48,091 bases of DNA from Seminavis robusta. Its lineage: Eukaryota; Bacillariophyta; Bacillariophyceae; Naviculales; Naviculaceae. The stretch is taken from assembly GCA_903772945.1 (NCBI GenBank), contig CAICTM010000802.1, positions 1 to 48,091 of the forward strand, written 5' to 3'. This document shows positions 32,410 to 45,032 of the stretch, piece by piece (positions within the stretch are counted from its first letter, which is position 1; every line of letters begins with the position of its first letter). The notes below the pieces were generated by a model. It was given only the letters and a program-made list of their open reading frames with translations, was not told the DNA's origin and made no database searches. The translations under genes were made by a program, and so were the position numbers.

Positions 32410-35400
32410 ATGTTTCGATCTCTCGTTCGAGCCGCCGCCAAGGCGCCCCGCAACCAACGTGCTCGGTTGGGTGTGAAATCGGCAGTCTCCCGGTCCACGG
32501 GTGCATCGGCTGTTTTAGTCGAGTCCGTTTTCAACAGCAGTCAACCACTGGCCTCGTCTGTTGGCTCTGTGGCCTCTTTTCATTCCTCTGCTTCCACATG
32601 GAAGTCCGTGGCCGAAACTGAAACAACAGAAAACGCTCCTTTTCAAAAGTTGATGGCTGCCAACCGTGGAGAAATTGCCACTCGCATTGTCCGTGCTGCT
32701 TCTGAACTTGGCATTAAGACTGCCGGAATCTATGCTTACGAAGGTAAGCAAAAAGAGAAAATATATTGGTTGTCCCTTTTTTCCAATTTTTGGATGGGTT
32801 GTTACGACATAATCTCACTTGGAAATTCGGTATTATACCTTTCAATTGATTATTTCATCTCACCAATACTCCCTTTAATTCTTTCATTACTATCCCTCTT
32901 GGGTCTGTTATCACTTTTGTTCTTGTCACTTTTGTTTCTTGATTTTTGCAGATCGTTTCACCCAGCACCGTTACAAATGTGACCAAGCCTTTGAGTTGGA
33001 TGGCAGCAAGGGCCCAGTGGCCCAGTACTTGGACATTGAAAACATTGTCAACATTTGCAAAGTGAACAATGTGCAAGCTGTTCATCCTGGATATGGACTC
33101 TTGAGTGAAAATGAAAACTTTGCCGATGCCCTGACCAAAGCCGGAATCACCTTTGTTGGTCCCACCGTCAGCAACTTGACTACCTTTGGAAACAAGGCCA
33201 CGGCTCGCCAGGTTGCCATTGAAAACGAGGTGCCTGTGGTTCCTGGGTCTGAGGAAGCATTTGCCACCGTCCAAGAGGCCCGTGAATGGATTGATGATCC
33301 GGCCAACAAGTGTGACTACCCCGTCATTGTCAAGGCTTTGATGGTAAGTTCGGTTGTTTACATTGCTTTATAGTTCTATTACTTTTTTGATTCTGAATTA
33401 ACTTACCATGCACACCTTTCTTTGCTGTTACCAACCAGGGAGGTGGTGGCCGTGGTATCCGTGTCGTCATGACCCCTGAATTGCTTGAATCCCAGTTCAC
33501 CCAAGCATCAAACGAAGCATTGAACGCTGTCGGTGATGGCCGTTGCTTTGTGGAAAAGTACGTCGAGAACCCTAGGCACATTGAGGTCCAATGTCTGGGT
33601 GATGGCACCGGAGACGTGATCCACCTTTGGGATCGTGACTGCAGTGTCCAACGCCGTCATCAGAAGGTGGTGGAGATTGCCCCCGCCCAAGATGTCCCTG
33701 AAGAAACTCGCAAAGCCATTCTCGAAGATTCCGTGAGGATGCTCAAGAGTGAAAAGTACCGCAATGCTGGTACTGTTGAGTTCCTGCTGGACAAGCATGG
33801 CAAGCATTACTTCATGGAAGTCAACCCTCGTGTCCAGGTCGAGCACACTGTCACTGAGGAAGTTACTGGCATTGATATTGTCCAGACCCAGATTATGATT
33901 GCCAGTGGCAAGACCTTGAAGGAACTCGAATTGACACAAGATTCCATCCCTGAACCAAACAACGTCTTTGCAATGCAGTGCCGTGTCACTACTGAAGATC
34001 CCTCATTGGACTTCCGCCCTGATACCGGAACCATCAATGTCTTCCGTTTGCCTGCCGGCATGGGAATTCGACTTGATGACGGCCCTGGTTTCCCTGGAGC
34101 CCAAATCACTCCTCACTACGACTCATTGCTCGTGAAGATCACTGCCAAGGCCCGAAACAGGAAGGATGCTGCAGCCAAGTTGGTTCGCGCGCTCAAGGAA
34201 TTCCGTGTTAGAGGAGTAAAGACCAACAAGTCGTTCTTGCTGAATGTGCTGCAGCATGAACAATTCTTGGATGGAGTTGTGGATACCGGCTTTATTGCTG
34301 CCAATCCTCACTTGCTTGACCCTCTTCGCGAACTCGACCGTGCCCAGAAATTGCTCCTTTACATTGGAAACACTGTCATCAATGGAACACCCAAGGAACT
34401 CGGTGCAGTTGGGTCACCTCCAAGCTCTGTCGATCCTATGATCCCCGTCATTGAACCCAAGCCTGGTCAGCTCGACAAGAAGTCCTTAAAGCAGATCTTT
34501 GATACCGAGGGTCCTGAGGCCTTTGCCAAGGCTGTCAGGCAGAATGAAGGATTGCTCATCACGGACACTACTTGGCGTGATGCTCATCAGTCCTTGTTGG
34601 CCACTCGCATGCGTACGATCGACATGCTGAATGTTGCTCAGCCTACCAGCGTCGCCCTCAGCAACTGCTACTCCATTGAGAACTGGGGTGGGGTAAGCAA
34701 TGACATCTTGTGTTTTGATTTTGCCAGTTGTCGTCTGCGTCTTCTCAACTTTTTTGCTTCTCTTTGATTGATTGATTGATCAGGCCACCTTTGATGTTAC
34801 CATGCGTTTCCTGCGTGAATGCCCTTGGGATCGCCTTTCCGAAATGAGAGAAGCCGTTCCAGATATTCCCTTCCAGATGCTCCTTCGTGGAGCTAATGCT
34901 GTCGGATACACAAGCTACCCCGACAATCTTGTGTATGATTTCTGCAAGATGGCCAAGGACACAGGCATGGATGTCTTCCGTGTGTTTGACTCGGTCAACT
35001 ACATCGAAAACATGCGCTTGGGAATTGACGCGGTAGGAACTGCTGGAGGAATCGTCGAGGCTACCTGCTGCTACACTGGAGACGTTGCCGACCCCAACCG
35101 TGGCATGTACAACCTCGAATACTACCTGAACTTTGTCAGGCAGTTGAACGAGTTGGGAATTCATGTTTTGGCTATCAAGGATATGGCAGGCCTCTTGAAG
35201 CCCCAAGCCGCCACCATGCTCGTTGGAGCCATCCGTCAAGAGTTCCCTGATCTCCCCATCCACGTTCACACTCACGACACTGCCGGAACAGGCGTGGCGT
35301 CCATGTTGGCTTGCGCAAGGGCCGGTGCCGATGCCGTTGATGCCGCTTCGGATGCCATGTCCGGCACTACAGCTCAACCCTCTCTCGGTGCCCTCGTCGC

Positions 35401-36568
35401 CAGTACCCAAGGAACGGAATTGGACACTGGACTCGACCTTGGACAAGTCCAGGCTTTGAACGAGTACTGGGAAGAATGCCGAGGTTTGTATGCTCCCTTC
35501 GAGAGTGGCCAGAAGACTGGATCCAGTGATGTGTACGAGCATGAGATGCCCGGAGGCCAGTACACAAACCTGCTTTTCCAGAGCACTCAACTCGGACTGA
35601 CCGGCCAGTGGAGCAAGGTGAAGAAGGCCTACGCCACAGCCAACCGCTTGCTTGGTGATATCATCAAGGTCACCCCTTCATCCAAGGTCACAGGCGACTT
35701 GGCACAGTTTATTGTTGCGAACGACTTGACCGAGGAAGAAGTGATCGAGAAGGCCGATACTTTGAGTTTCCCTAAGAGTGTCATCGAGTACTTCCAGGGA
35801 TACCTTGGTATTCCACCACACGGTTTCCCTGAGCCGTTGCGTTCCCGTGTCATCCAGGGCAAGACAATTGAAGGCACTGATGGGCTTGTCCAGTTTGAAG
35901 GCCGGCCTGGAGCTGATTTGCCACCCTTTGATTTCAAGGATGCCAAGTCAAAACTTGATGACAAGTGGGGTGTAAGGGCCCAGAGCTTGGGCAACGAAAC
36001 GAAGGATTCAGTGATTGACAGCCCAATCCGCGATGTCGATGTCATGTCCCACGCTATGTACCCTGCTGTGTTCGACCAATACATGAACTTCAAGCAAGAG
36101 TTCGGTGACGTTGATTTCCTCAACACCCGCACCTTCTTGACCGGAATGAAGATCGGCGATGAGTTGGATGTTGACATTGAGAAGGGAAAACAGTTGGTTA
36201 TCAAGCTGCTGTCGATCAGCGATCCCGACAGAGATGGAATCGTCACTCTTCAGTTCGAAATGAACGGAAGTCCACGTACCGTCAAGGTGAAGGACAAGAG
36301 TGTTGGAGTCGACACAGTTGCCCGGGCCAAGGCTTTGAATGGTGTCGTCGGAAGTGTTGGTGCTCCCATGCCCGGTGTCGTGCTTGAGACGAAGGTCAAG
36401 AAGGGTGACAAGGTCAAGATGGGAGACGATTTGCTAAGCTTGTCGGCCATGAAGATGGAGACTATGGTTTCGGCTCCAGTTAGCGGAACTGTGACACGAG
36501 TCGTCGCTACCGCAGGCGAGCAGCTCGAGGTCGGAGACTTGCTTGTCGAGATTGAAGAAGAAGATTGA
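32410..36568 (+). CDS. PYC: Pyruvate carboxylase, mitochondrial
   Basis: Four exons: 32410-32743, 32952-33343, 33439-34692 and 34784-36568. Introns are GT-AG, phases agree, and the product is 1,254 residues (usual about 1,180 plus targeting). The first about 70 residues are Arg/Ser/Ala-rich, a likely mitochondrial presequence. Biotin carboxylase follows with [27 protein letters not shown] and the glycine loop [10 protein letters not shown]. Carboxyltransferase begins near residue 614 ([20 protein letters not shown]) and includes [14 protein letters not shown] and the metal-ligand block [11 protein letters not shown]. The C-terminal biotinyl domain has SAMKMETM, with the biotinylated Lys at about 1217. 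It converts pyruvate, bicarbonate and ATP to oxaloacetate. All domains are intact and the frame is clean. Confidence 0.97.
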
Positions 36569-37769
36569 ACGTTCAGTTTTTGACTAGCAAGGTGGTTGCC
36601 AATTAGCAACCACTGGCATCGAAGCAAAGCAAGCAATGAATCGATTGCCATGGTTTTTGAGATATTTTCGCGTTTGAACTTGATTAATTAATAAATCAAT
36701 AGTAAATGAAGTTTTATGAATGCAAGTACGAATCCTGAGGGGTCTGACTGCATGTAGATATTGTTCGCTCTCACATCACTTCCGATCGGTTACCCACCCT
36801 CTAGCTAGCAACCTCCAACCCGTATGAAAGGATTTTCAAAGCCACAAATCTAACCTAACAGCGTAAGGAACCGTGGGGTCTTGGCTGCGTCCTTCGCAAG
36901 AACTGCAGCAGGTGGTCATCTACCTTTACAAGTAAGTAGTACTAGCTAGACGGCTTCAGCACTACTAGCTAGTAGTACCGGTAGCTCTACATAGCCCGCC
37001 AGAGTTCAGTCCTTGGTCCGCCACCGCGACCTCCCAAGCATTTTGGGCGCAGGAGGGGCAACTTTTGCTCGGCATGTGCAACGGCCTTGAAACTGTTGAC
37101 AAGGACGCTGCAGAACCCTGTGGAACGTGCTGTTGCGTTTGTACCATGGTGCGGGCAGCTGAGCGCTCCAAGCCTGTCAGAATTGGCTGACGTTGAAACC
37201 CGTACCAATGCTACAGTAAGTCACGAGAGAAAACGTCAGTACTGGCCGCCTACAGGCATCACCGTATGTAGTGTGCTACCAAGGATACCATTAGCAAAAT
37301 TGGTGGACAGGCAGCACTCGTCATTCCACATTCTGTTGAAGATCATTTTCCCGCATTGCATCATCGGTTGGCCGTTGTTGCTTCTTCTTCCTGAGAGCAC
37401 TTTGGCGGTAGCGGTACCTTTGAGACCACCATTATCGCAGTAGCCAAGCAAAAGGCAGGAAAGTCGAGTTTTATTAAAGCTACGCTCGGTTGATCTACCA
37501 AGAATCTGATACTCGAGGCACCCGTGGTATTAGATTTGATTTTGCCAATTACCACGCGACATCGAACATCTTTCGTCGAGCGATTGATTCGATTCCTACC
37601 CGTTGCAGCCAATTACTTGCCGCTACCTATCGACCGATCGATTTGACGACGATATTTGTTGACTTGGATCTCAGACAGAATCCCATTTGATATTTTTGTC
37701 ATACCTTTGTCCAAGAATTTTTGATCCACATCGCCGACGTTTGAACACCCGAAACAAAAACTAAAAAAG
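36569..37769. other. Intergenic between PYC and the methionine synthase locus
   Basis: No supportable gene. A 118-codon plus-strand frame (37087-37443) has no family features and atypical composition. It holds the promoter of the methionine synthase locus; no element was recognised. Confidence 0.5.
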
Positions 37770-40700
37770 ATGACCGATAAAACTCCCAAGAAAATGTACC
37801 CAAGGAAGCAGTTCTCCTATGACAATGTGGAGCCCAAGGCTGCCACAGAGCCACCTCTCCCCACTTCTGATGCTGCCCAAAACCATGTGCCCAACCCATA
37901 TGTCAACTCCAAGCTTGTTCATGAGAAGGTTGTGCTGAGAGGAACAAGTCTACCCTCCCCAAGGACGTGAACATTGACTTAGCTCAGTCTGCTGACACCT
38001 ACCCTGAGTCTTTTCCTCACTTTGTCAGAGGAAGGGATAGTCTGCGTGAGTACATCACTTCTCTGTTCACCTCCCAGATTGCCATGTATGACGGAGCCAT
38101 GGGAACCATGATCCAGAATTATGCCAAGAGGAACAAACTGGAAGAGGAGGAGTACCGTGGAGAGAAGTTCAAGGACTGGAAATGCAATGTGAAGGGGAAC
38201 AATGACATGCTGAGCATCACCCAGCCTGATGTCATTAGTGGCATTTACCGCGAGTACTTGGAGGTGGGTGGATCCAACATGATTGGAACCAACACCTTCT
38301 CTTCCACTACAATCGCCATGGCTGACTATGAGATGGAGGACTACGTCTATGAGCTCAATTATCAAGGAGCTCGGTTGGCCAGGGAAGCCTGTGATGCTGT
38401 GACAGCCAAGGACCCAACTAAGCCTCGTTTTGTAGTTGGTGCCATTGGTCCTACCAACCGGACTGGCTCCATTTCTCCATCTGTGGAGGATCCTGCCGCT
38501 AGGAATGTCACCTTTGACGAACTTGTGGATGCCTACTTTGAGCAGGTTGTTGGTCTTATGGATGGAGGATCAGATATTTTGATGGTTGAGACAATCTTTG
38601 ATACCCTGAACGCCAAGGCTGCCCTGTATGCCATTGGGGAGTACCTTGAATTCACTGGTCTTGATATTCCAGTGTTTGTTTCTGGAACTCTGGTGGATCA
38701 GTCTGGAAGGACTTTGTCTGGTCAAACTGGTGAGGCCTTTTATGTCTCTATCAGGCACGCCAAGCCCATGTGTGTTGGTTTGAACTGTGCGCTTGGAGCC
38801 ACCCACATGATTCCATTTGTGGAGAGGCTGTCCAAGTGTGTGGAGTGTTTCATGCATGTTTACTCCAATGCTGGTCTACCCAATGCAATGGGAGGCTACG
38901 ATGAGACCCCCGAAGATATGGCCAGGTGCAATGAAGTCTTCTTCAAGAATGGCTGGATCAATATGGTTGGTGGTTGTTGTGGATCCACCCCTCCCCACAT
39001 CAAGGCCATTCGTGAGGTGGCAGAAAAGTACCAGCCAAGGAAGCTGCCTGATGTTGGCCGTCCCAAGATGTGGCTGTCAGGTTTGGAGGACCTTGTGGTT
39101 GACGATGTTCACAACCACCTTGGTCTGCCCTTCTTGAATGTTGGCGAGAGATGCAACATTGCTGGTTCCCTCAGGTTCAAGAAGCTCATGATGGCGGGTG
39201 ACTATGCAACTGCCATGGATATCGCTAAGCAGCAGGTTGAAGATGGAGCACATGTCATTGATATCAATGTTGATGATGGCATGCTTGACGGTTTGGCTGC
39301 CATGCAGAAGTTTGTGAAGATTGCTGTCACTGAGCCAGAGATCTCGAAGGTCCCCTTCATGTTGGATGCATCCAAGTTTGACATTGTTGTGGCCGGCCTG
39401 AAGTGGTGCCAAGGCAAGCCCATCATCAATTCGATCTCCCTCAAGGTTGGCGAGGAGCTGTTCATTCAGCATGCCACTCTCTTGAAGAAGCATGGTGCAG
39501 CTGTTGTTGTGATGGCCTTTGATGAGCAAGGACAGGCTGCCACAGAAGAGGAGAAGGTCCGCATCTGCAAGAGGTCTTACGATGTCCTTGTGAACAAGGT
39601 CAAGTTTCCTCCTGAAGACATCATCTTTGACCCCAATGTGTTGACCATTGGAACTGGAATGGAGGAGCACGCCAACTATGGTGTTGACTTCATCAAGGCC
39701 ACCAAGCGCATCAAGGAGGAGTGTCCTTATGTTAAGATCAGTGGAGGAATTTCCAACCTGTCTTTTGGCTTTAGGGGAGTTACCAAGATTCGTGAATCCA
39801 TCCATGCTGTGTTCCTCCACAATGCCATCCTGGAATCTGGCATGGATGTTGGCATTGTCAATGCCAAAGAAATGTTGGCCGTGGATGATCTGGAGGAAGA
39901 CATGAGACTCATTTGTGAGAATCTTGTATTCAACAAGAGTGAGGATGCGACTGATGAGATGCTGACTCGCACAAATTATGAAAGGGCATGTATTGATGCA
40001 AGGAAGAAGGGGTTACCAACTCCAAGAAAACCAAGAGGCAAGCCCGTCAATATGCCCCGCCTTCAGTTTTCTTATGACAATGTGGAGCCCAAGGCCTCCA
40101 CAGAGCCACCTCTCCCCACTTCTGATGCTGCCCAAAACCATGTGCCCAACCCATATGTCAACTCCAAGCTTGTTCACAAAAAGGTTGTGGCTGAGAGGAA
40201 CAAGTCTACCCTCCCCAAGGACGTGAACATTGACTTCGCTCAGTCTGCTGGCACCTACCCTGAGTCTTTTCCTCACTTTGTCAGAGGAAGGGATAGTCTG
40301 CGTGAGTACATCACTTCTCTGTTCACCTCCAGATTGCCCTGTATGACGGGGCCATGGGAACCATGATCCAGAATTATGCCAAGAGGAACAAACTGGAAGA
40401 GGAGGAGTACCGTGGAGAGAAGTTCAAGGACTGGAAATGCAATGTGAAGGGGAACAATGACATGCTGAGCATCACCCAGCCTGATGTCATTAGTGGCATT
40501 TACCGCGAGTACTTGGAGGTGGGTGGATCCAACATGATTGGAACCAACACCTTCTCTTCCACTACAATCGCCATGGCTGACTATGAGATGGAGGACTACG
40601 TCTATGAGCTCAATTATCAAGGAGCTCGTTGGCCAGGGAAGCCTGTGATGCTGTGACAGCCAAGGACCCAACTAAGCCTCGTTTTGTAGTTGGTGCCATT

Positions 40701-43700
40701 GGTCCTACCAACCGGACTGGCTCCATTTCTCCATCTGTGGAGGATCCTGCCGCTAGGAATGTCACCTTTGACGAACTTGTGGATGCCTACTTTGAGCAGG
40801 TTGTTGGTCTTATGGATGGAGGATCAGATATTTTGATGGTTGAGACAATCTTTGATACCCTGAACGCCAAGGCTGCCCTGTATGCCATTGGGGAGTACCT
40901 TGAATTCACTGGTCTTGATATTCCAGTGTTTGTTTCTGGAACTCTGGTGGATCAGTCTGGAAGGACTTTGTCTGGTCAAACTGGTGAGGCCTTTTATGTC
41001 TCTATCAGGCACGCCAAGCCCATGTGTGTTGGTTTGAACTGTGCGCTTGGAGCCACCCACATGATTCCATTTGTGGAGAGGCTGTCCAAGTGTGTGGAGT
41101 GTTTCATGCATGTTTACTCCAATGCTGGTCTACCCAATGCAATGGGAGGCTACGATGAGACCCCCGAAGATATGGCCAGGTGCAATGAAGTCTTCTTCAA
41201 GAATGGCTGGATCAATATGGTTGGTGGTTTGTGGATCCACCCCTCCCCACATCAAGGCCATTCGTGAGGTGGCAGAAAAGTACCAGCCAAGGAAGCTGCC
41301 TGATGTTGGCCGTCCAAGATGTGGCTGTCAGGTTTGGAGGACCTTGTGGTTGACGATGTTCACAACCACCTTGGTCTGCCCTTTTTGAATGTTGGCGAGA
41401 GATGCAACATTGCTGGTTCCCTCAGGTTCAAGAAGCTCATGATGGCGGGTGACTATGCAACTGCCATGGATATCGCTAAGCAGCAGGTTGAAGATGGAGC
41501 ACATGTCATTGATATCAATGTTGATGATGGCATGCTTGACGGTTTGGCTGCCATGCAGAAGTTTGTGAAGATTGCTGTCACTGAGCCAGAGATCTCGAAG
41601 GTCCCCTTCATGTTGGATGCATCCAAGTTTGACATTGTTGTGGCCGGCCTGAAGTGGTGCCAAGGCAAGCCCATCATCAATTCGATCTCCCTCAAGGTTG
41701 GCGAGGAGCTGTTCATTCAGCATGCCACTCTCTTGAAGAAGCATGGTGCAGCTGTTGTTGTGATGGCCTTTGATGAGCAAGGACAGGCTGCCACAGAAGA
41801 GGAGAAGGTCCGCATCTGCAAGAGGTCTTACGATGTCCTTGTGAACAAGGTCAAGTTTCCTCCTGAAGACATCATCTTTGACCCCAATGTGTTGACCATT
41901 GGAACTGGAATGGAGGAGCACGCCAACTATGGTGTTGACTTCATCAAGGCCACCAAGCGCATCAAGGAGGAGTGTCCTTATGTTAAGATCAGTGGAGGAA
42001 TTTCCAACCTGTCCTTTGGCTTTAGGGGAGTGACCAAGATTCGTGAATCCATCCATGCTGTGTTCCTCCACAATGCCATCCTGGAATCTGGTATGGATGT
42101 TGGCATTGTCAATGCTAATGAAATGTTGATGCTTGGTGAAGTCGATGGCCCACTGAGGACGGCTTGTGAGAATCTTGTGTTCAACAAGACTGAAAATGCC
42201 ACGGACGTCATGCTGGAATTCACACAGAAGGAAAAGGCTGCCGTTGAAGCCCGAAAGAAGGGTGGTGGTGGTGCTGCTGCTAAAGTCCAGGAGAAGTCTT
42301 GGAGAGATTTTGAGGCCAAGAAACGTTTGGAGCATGCACTTATTAACGGCATTTCTCAATATGTGGACAAGGATGTTGAAGAAGCCAGGCAGCTCGCATC
42401 GAAGCCTCTCGAAGTTATTGAAGGGCCATTGATGGATGGCATGAATGTTGTTGGTGATCTCTTTGGTGCTGGAAAGATGTTCCTCCCACAAGTTATCAAA
42501 TCTGCTCGAGTTATGAAAAAGGCCGTGGCATATTTGCTGCCGTTCATGGAAGAAGAGAAGAAGGCGAAGATGCTTGCGGAAGGCCTGAACCCAGATGATT
42601 TCGACGAGCACGATGCGTCGAATTTCGCCGGTAAGTTTTGCGTCCTGCTGTTGCTTGCATTGTGGGAGTACTTTCACTTATTGCGATGTAATACAATTCA
42701 TTTCTGCAGGCAAAGTCCTCATGGCTACGGTGAAAGGCGATGTGCATGACATTGGAAAAAATATTGTTGCAGTTGTTCTTGGATGCAATAATTACAAGGT
42801 TTACGATATTGGAGTGATGTGCACATGTGAGAAGATTCTCGAAAAAGCGAAGGAGTATGACGTTGACGTGATTGGTCTTTCTGGTTTGATCACTCCTTCT
42901 TTGGATGAGATGGTTGACGTTGCCAAGGAAATGTCGAAAGCGGGCTTCAAACAACCTCTTCTCATCGGTGGGGCAACTACGTCCAAGATGCACACCGCAG
43001 TCAAGATTTCCCCGAACTACTTCACTTTGGAGCATCCCGTGATCCATGTTCTGGATGCGTCTCGTTCGGTTACCGTGGTTTCGTCGCTTCTGGGCGAAGG
43101 CAAGGAGGATTACGTGCAGGATATTTTAGAAGAGTATGACGAAATGCGAGAAGACTACTATGCCGGGTTGGAAGATCGTTACTTCCTCACCTTCGAACAA
43201 GCTCGAGAACGGAAAATGACGATCGATTACGATGCGGTTCCTCCTGCTCCGGCACCGAAGAAACTGGGAACAACGGTAATTGATTCCGTTTCGATTGCGG
43301 ATGTTGTGCCGTATATTGATTGGGTAAGTTCGCTCTGCCCATATTCCCTTTTGCTCGTAACAACCTATTTCTCACGCGCGTCCTTTCCTTTGAATGATCA
43401 GAACCCCTTCTTCCAGACATGGGAATTACGAGGACGCTACCCAAACCGTGGTTATCCCAAGATCTTCAACGATGAAGCCGTGGGAACCGAGGCCAAGAAG
43501 CTCTTTAATGACGCGCAGGACATGATGAAGAAGATCATCGAGGACAAGAGCATGAACCTGAAGGGTGTCGTTGGACTGTACGCCGCCAACAGGAGTGAGG
43601 ATGGCGAGGATGTGCACATCTACGAGACCGAGGAGGACAGAGAATCTGGCAAGCCCTCGAACACTTTCTGCATGTTGCGTCAACAGGCAGAGAAGGAATC

Positions 43701-44268
43701 GGATGATCCCTACCTGTCGCAAGCTGATTTTATCGCACCGAAGGGTTACAAGGATCACTTGGGTATGTTCGCCGTCTCGTGTTTTGGATGCGATGCCCTG
43801 GTGACCAAGTACGAGTCAGAGAACGATGATTACAGCAAGATCATGGCCCAGGCTCTTGCGGATCGTTTTGTCGAGGCTTTCGCTGAGTACTTGCACCGTT
43901 CCATCCGAACGGAAATGTGGGGCTACGCTGCTGGCGAGCAGTTGAACGAAGCGGATCTTTTGAAGATCAAGTACGACGGAATTCGTCCAGCTCCTGGCTA
44001 CCCCTCGCAACCTGATCACACGGAGAAGAAGACCATGTGGGACGTCATCAAGGCGAAGGAATTGGCCGGAATCGAGTTGAGCGAGTCTCTCAGTATGATG
44101 CCCGCAGCCTCCGTTTCCGCTCTTGTTTTCGCCCATCCTCAGTCGCAATACTTTGCTGTCGGTCAGGTCGGCAAGGATCAAGTCGAGAGCTACGCCGCAA
44201 GAAAGAAGATGGAGCTCTCTGTGACTGAGCGTTGGTTGTCGCCAATCCTCAACTACGAACGTGACTGA
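37770..44268 (+). CDS. METH: B12-dependent methionine synthase with doubled N-terminal half
   Basis: Parts in order: start ([19 protein letters not shown]); module A, with homocysteine-binding (VGLNCALG and GGCCG zinc ligands) and pterin-binding domains; a linker ([19 protein letters not shown]); module B, the same two domains; then once only the B12 cap and B12-binding domain ([10 protein letters not shown], His being the lower cobalt ligand) and the AdoMet reactivation domain ([21 protein letters not shown]). Introns lie at 42631-42709 and 43324-43401. As written the frame breaks at about 37934 (one base) in A and at about 40330, 40628, 41229 (two bases) and 41315 in B. Restoring these six bases gives a single frame of 2,115 codons from start to stop, agreeing with both splice junctions. 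Normal MetH has about 1,230-1,260 residues. The enzyme methylates homocysteine with methyltetrahydrofolate. It may be one giant protein, two genes or an assembly fault. Confidence 0.85.
37809..39864 (+). repeat. MetH module A (homocysteine + pterin half), direct repeat copy 1
   Basis: Matches 40064-42115 with an offset of 2251-2256 bp. The first about 200 bp differ at several sites (TCTCCT/TTTCTT, GCTGCC/GCCTCC, ATGAG/ACAAA, TTAGCT/TTCGCT, GACACC/GGCACC). From about 38010 to 39864 only a handful of substitutions are seen. Beyond 39864 the copies drop abruptly to distant homology. Module A is open from 37967 and keeps all zinc-ligand cysteines. Confidence 0.93.
40064..42115 (+). repeat. MetH module B, direct repeat copy 2
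   Basis: Near-identical partner of module A. Relative to A it lacks one C at about 40329, one G at about 40628, two bases in TGTTGT at about 41229, and one C at about 41314. The 41229 loss falls on the codons of the paired zinc-binding cysteines. After 42115 it continues into its own linker and the B12 domains. Confidence 0.93.
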
Positions 44269-45032
44269 GCACGTTGTCGTTTTCACAACGAAACATAAAC
44301 TGTATTTAGTAAAGGATGCATTTTGGCAGAGTTCTTGTAGTTTGTCTTGAAGTTGCTTGTTTCTCTTCTGCCGAGTCGGCTGGCAGCAGATGATGAGGGT
44401 GAGACTCGACTCGACTCGACTCGACTCGACTCGACTCGACTCGACTCGACCATGACATTTCCTCGGCAATCGAAAGGAAGACGTAAATAGATAGATGTAT
44501 GGCTGTCTCTTCTATTCTGATACCAAAAAAACCGGAGACTTACCCTTGCTCTTCAAAATTCTCCAACTTGACTGTCAGGTGCCTAGCTAGCTAGTAGCAA
44601 TGAAAACCATCCCGAGCTGGTATGATTTCAATGGCATGCTGCTATACTCTTGTTATGACAATGTATCGATCGTCGATCGATGACTGGCTCATCCAACGAA
44701 GCCAACATGACGTAAACGACGCGAAGCATGTGCTGGCGCTACACCACAACGATGTCTGTACAAAGGCAACACATGTTCGATCCTCCTCAGCCTCCGTATC
44801 CTTACCTCTACGGTTGCGAAGGAAGCTACTTTTACCGGCCGGCGAGCGAAAGTAGAAGACAAGCATTCTAATGAAACAATAACGTTACTGTGTTTTGCAG
44901 TTGGTTGGCTTTAATCGCAACCAATTCAGTCGCCTCGTCCCTTGCACCAGCTAGTTCGGGAAGAATGATAACTCAACGACGACCAGCTCCATTGCGGCCT
45001 TGATACGGCGGGGCATCTCCCAAGGCTGTGAT
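44269..45032. other. Intergenic; convergent ends of MetH and endonuclease genes
   Basis: No gene supported. Contains the pentamer array at 44404-44450, a CTAGCTAGCTAGTAG run at 44583-44597 and a palindrome TATCGATCGTCGATCGATGA near 44664. Confidence 0.5.
44404..44450. repeat. (ACTCG)n microsatellite, about 9 units
   Basis: Perfect pentamer array of about 47 bp in the MetH 3' flank. Confidence 0.95.

Noticed and set aside
34745..35590. 281-codon antisense frame over pyruvate carboxylase
   Set aside because: Explained by codon bias of the sense gene.
37087..37443. 118-codon plus-strand frame upstream of methionine synthase
   Set aside because: No domain, no homology I recognise, and erratic composition; probably chance.
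41328..42677. 449-codon open frame antisense to methionine synthase
   Set aside because: Shadow of the coding strand; the same antisense frames recur over both modules, and the sequence has no family features.
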